64,000 nucleotides of DNA from Bacteroidaceae bacterium. GTDB taxonomy: Bacteria > Bacteroidota > Bacteroidia > Bacteroidales > Bacteroidaceae. Shown piece by piece: positions 62,269-64,000 of this stretch. The position numbers and the translations under genes are program-made. Every line of letters starts with the position of its first letter. Positions within the stretch are counted from its first letter, which is position 1. Location: assembly GCA_017645305.1 (NCBI GenBank), contig JAGCPD010000010.1, positions 62,001 through 126,000 of the forward strand. Reading direction: 5' to 3'. The notes beneath the pieces were generated by a model. The model did not search any database and had not been told where the DNA came from. It worked only from the letters and a program-made list of their open reading frames with translations.

Positions 62269-64000
62269 TTAATACATAAATACCAGTTCGCCACCCTTCT
62301 TCAATTCTGTAACAGAAATGCGCCAATTCTTCAGCACTTTGCCATTCCAAGTTACGCGCTTCAACGGCTGGCTCTTATCAATCCGTCCCTTTGTAGTGAT
62401 AGTCACATCTTTATCAGCGAGGCGCATAGTAACCTTATCAAAGAGAGGAGAAAAGACTTCATACTGTGCTTCACCAACAACCAAGGGGTAAAGGCCAATG
62501 CTGGCAAAAACGTACCAAGCACTCATGGCACCGTCATCCTCGTCCATCTCCGGAGCATAACCTCGTGGTGCATTAGTGAAGGCACAACCCACCCACGGTG
62601 TCGGGTAGGCATCGTTGCCGCCATACCGGTGTGTCACAACTTCCGTCGCCAAAGGACGAACGGTAAGTCCCGTCTTCTCCGGCATACCCAAACGGGAAAA
62701 AAGGAATGGAACGTGAATATCGGGCTCATTGCCCTGGTTGTATAATTCCTTTTCAAAGAAAGTGACCAGTTCCTGAGCCAGTTCCTTCTTTCCTACCATG
62801 CTAATCATGCGGTCCAGAAACATAGGGGCACCCCATCTGTACTGCCAGCGTGTCCCCTGATAAAGACCGTTGCCCCGCATCTTCAGGAAGGAGTCGTCTA
62901 TCTTCTGGAACTCACGAGGCCAGATGCTGTCAAAGATTTCCTCGCCCCGAGCAGTCCATTTCCTTGCATCTTCCTGCATTCCCAATTCGTCAGCCAACTG
63001 GCCCAAAGCCCAGAAATCGCCGGCTGCCTCAAGGCACTGGTCGGGACTCTTCAAAGAAAGTCGCTTCACTTCTGCTGTCATGCCTGCATAAGCAGCACGT
63101 AGATTCGGGATGCTGATACCTTGGCGATATGCATCCAACAAGGTTGCAATGGCATGTTCCGTACGCACTGTAGGAACACACTCGTACTGGGTGCTCCAAT
63201 CCTTCTTCCCTGTAATATATAAGGTAGAGAGTGACTGCATGATATCACTTGACCTCTGGGGGTCAAGCAATGTTATCAAAGGGAACTTGGTACGATAGGT
63301 GTCCCACAACGACCATGAGCTATAATAGGTAAAGTCCTTTGCCTCATATTCCTTGCCGTCCGTTCCCAAATAACGTTTCATGTTACGGTCTGTAACCATA
63401 AATGGACTATGGAAAGTACGATATAGTGAAGTATAGAAAATTGTTCGCTGGTCGGTTGTTCCGCCCTCTACCTTCATAGTCGAAAGCAACTGGCGCCACT
63501 GATGTTGTGCCTGATTTACCATAGAAAGGAAGTCTGTCCTCCATACGTCCGCGTCCTTCATCGCATCCAACTCCTGCGCCAAACCTGTAGAGATAACAAT
63601 ACGCACTTCTACATAACGGGCAGAAAGATTGGGAAACGTCAGTTTCTTCTTTCCGTCCTCCAATTCCTGCATCTCGAAAGGAGACGATGTGTATAGCCTG
63701 TAATGTAAGTGATAATTGCCTCGGCGACATGTATTGGCACAATCGATATAACCTTGTCCCACGTTGTCACCTATCTTATTGAAAGAAGATTTGTAAACCT
63801 TGTCGAAGGCTGTTCCTGGGTCTAATAACAACACGGCTTTTTCTGCAGAAGGATAAGAGAAACGTTCCACAGCCATACGCCTATTGGCCGTCGCCGTGAA
63901 CCATACACCATTACTCAACTGTACACTATAATAACCGGGAGCTGCCTGTTCTGTGCTCTTTATCAGACGAACATCAGCGCCAGTATCATCAGGCATCAGG
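62269..64000 (-). CDS. Glycoside hydrolase family 92 (alpha-mannosidase-like), C-terminal part
   Basis: The frame is open to the window edge; 577 residues are visible. GH92 enzymes are Ca2+-dependent exo-alpha-mannosidases of Bacteroidetes that trim N-glycans and mannans. Family blocks: YSSWSLWDTYRTKFPLITLL (~225-244, active-site loop), GNGLYQGTRWQYRW (~375), QGNEPDIHVPFLFSRLG (~420) and the catalytic-base block MDEDDGAMSAWYVFASIGLY (~485-504). The N-terminal beta domain and signal are outside the window. Confidence 0.93.
   Translation of the reverse strand, partial: LMPDDTGADVRLIKSTEQAAPGYYSVQLSNGVWFTATANRRMAVERFSYPSAEKAVLLLDPGTAFDKVYKSSFNKIGDNVGQGYIDCANTCRRGNYHLHYRLYTSSPFEMQELEDGKKKLTFPNLSARYVEVRIVISTGLAQELDAMKDADVWRTDFLSMVNQAQHQWRQLLSTMKVEGGTTDQRTIFYTSLYRTFHSPFMVTDRNMKRYLGTDGKEYEAKDFTYYSSWSLWDTYRTKFPLITLLDPQRSSDIMQSLSTLYITGKKDWSTQYECVPTVRTEHAIATLLDAYRQGISIPNLRAAYAGMTAEVKRLSLKSPDQCLEAAGDFWALGQLADELGMQEDARKWTARGEEIFDSIWPREFQKIDDSFLKMRGNGLYQGTRWQYRWGAPMFLDRMISMVGKKELAQELVTFFEKELYNQGNEPDIHVPFLFSRLGMPEKTGLTVRPLATEVVTHRYGGNDAYPTPWVGCAFTNAPRGYAPEMDEDDGAMSAWYVFASIGLYPLVVGEAQYEVFSPLFDKVTMRLADKDVTITTKGRIDKSQPLKRVTWNGKVLKNWRISVTELKKGGELVFMY

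Overview
The window is a 64-kb piece of a Bacteroidales chromosome, most likely Prevotellaceae or a close relative. The signs are promoters of the Bacteroidetes type (TAnnTTTG at -7, sometimes with TTTG at -33), almost no Shine-Dalgarno sequences, many SPII lipoproteins and outer-membrane barrels, a PorZ-like type IX secretion protein, DUF3098/DUF4271 proteins, and the ftsX-DUF3098-uppP-truB-queA order. Both tRNA genes lack an encoded CCA. It reads as ordinary chromosome, with no phage, IS or CRISPR array.

Layout. 1-4.65 kb: three minus-strand exported or lipoprotein genes, including a leucine-rich-repeat lipoprotein, face a divergent membrane TPR/HTH regulator across a promoter region with an 18-bp inverted repeat. 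4.7-7.7 kb: an amidase/golvesin-domain gene broken by one in-frame TGA. 8-18.3 kb: a plus-strand housekeeping run, miaB-ftsX-DUF3098-uppP-truB-queA-folK, then a SAM-II/V-like leader with metK, LOG, DUF4271, hemD, rnpA, yidD and tatD. 18.4-35.1 kb: acyl-CoA transferase, DUF4143 ATPase, trkH, nadB, dacB, an outer-membrane barrel, and a minus-strand unit leuS-yitT-yitT-rdgB-porZ. 35.3-35.5 kb: an orphan small-RNA unit with its own promoter and terminator. 35.65-45.2 kb: a tight minus-strand operon of exported proteins (WG-repeat proteins, two paralogous small proteins, a barrel, DUF6175, a transglutaminase), with a decayed gene just downstream. 46-52 kb: SGNH/DUF4886 protein, SecB-like protein, tRNA-Arg, and korA/korB separated by an S23-type four-helix-bundle gene. 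51.8-60.5 kb: four minus-strand surface genes (coiled-coil lipoprotein, OmpA, InlB-repeat protein, barrel). 60.7-64 kb: tyrS, tRNA-Gln and a partial GH92.

The most unusual content is in the non-coding DNA. (1) At least eleven junctions carry imperfect tandem arrays of a 7-bp word. They are typically about 28 bp (four units), the word differs from locus to locus, and several begin inside the upstream stop codon and end at the next start or at a -7 box. Two such arrays in inverted orientation exactly bracket the four-helix-bundle gene that splits korA from korB, so this looks like a small mobile cassette, with the solo arrays as possible relatives or scars. (2) Two long intergenic regions carry ladders of near-palindromes at a 21-22 bp period, again with different sequence but the same geometry. 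(3) Repeat-derived DNA also sits inside reading frames (the leuS editing-domain region and the broken amidase gene).
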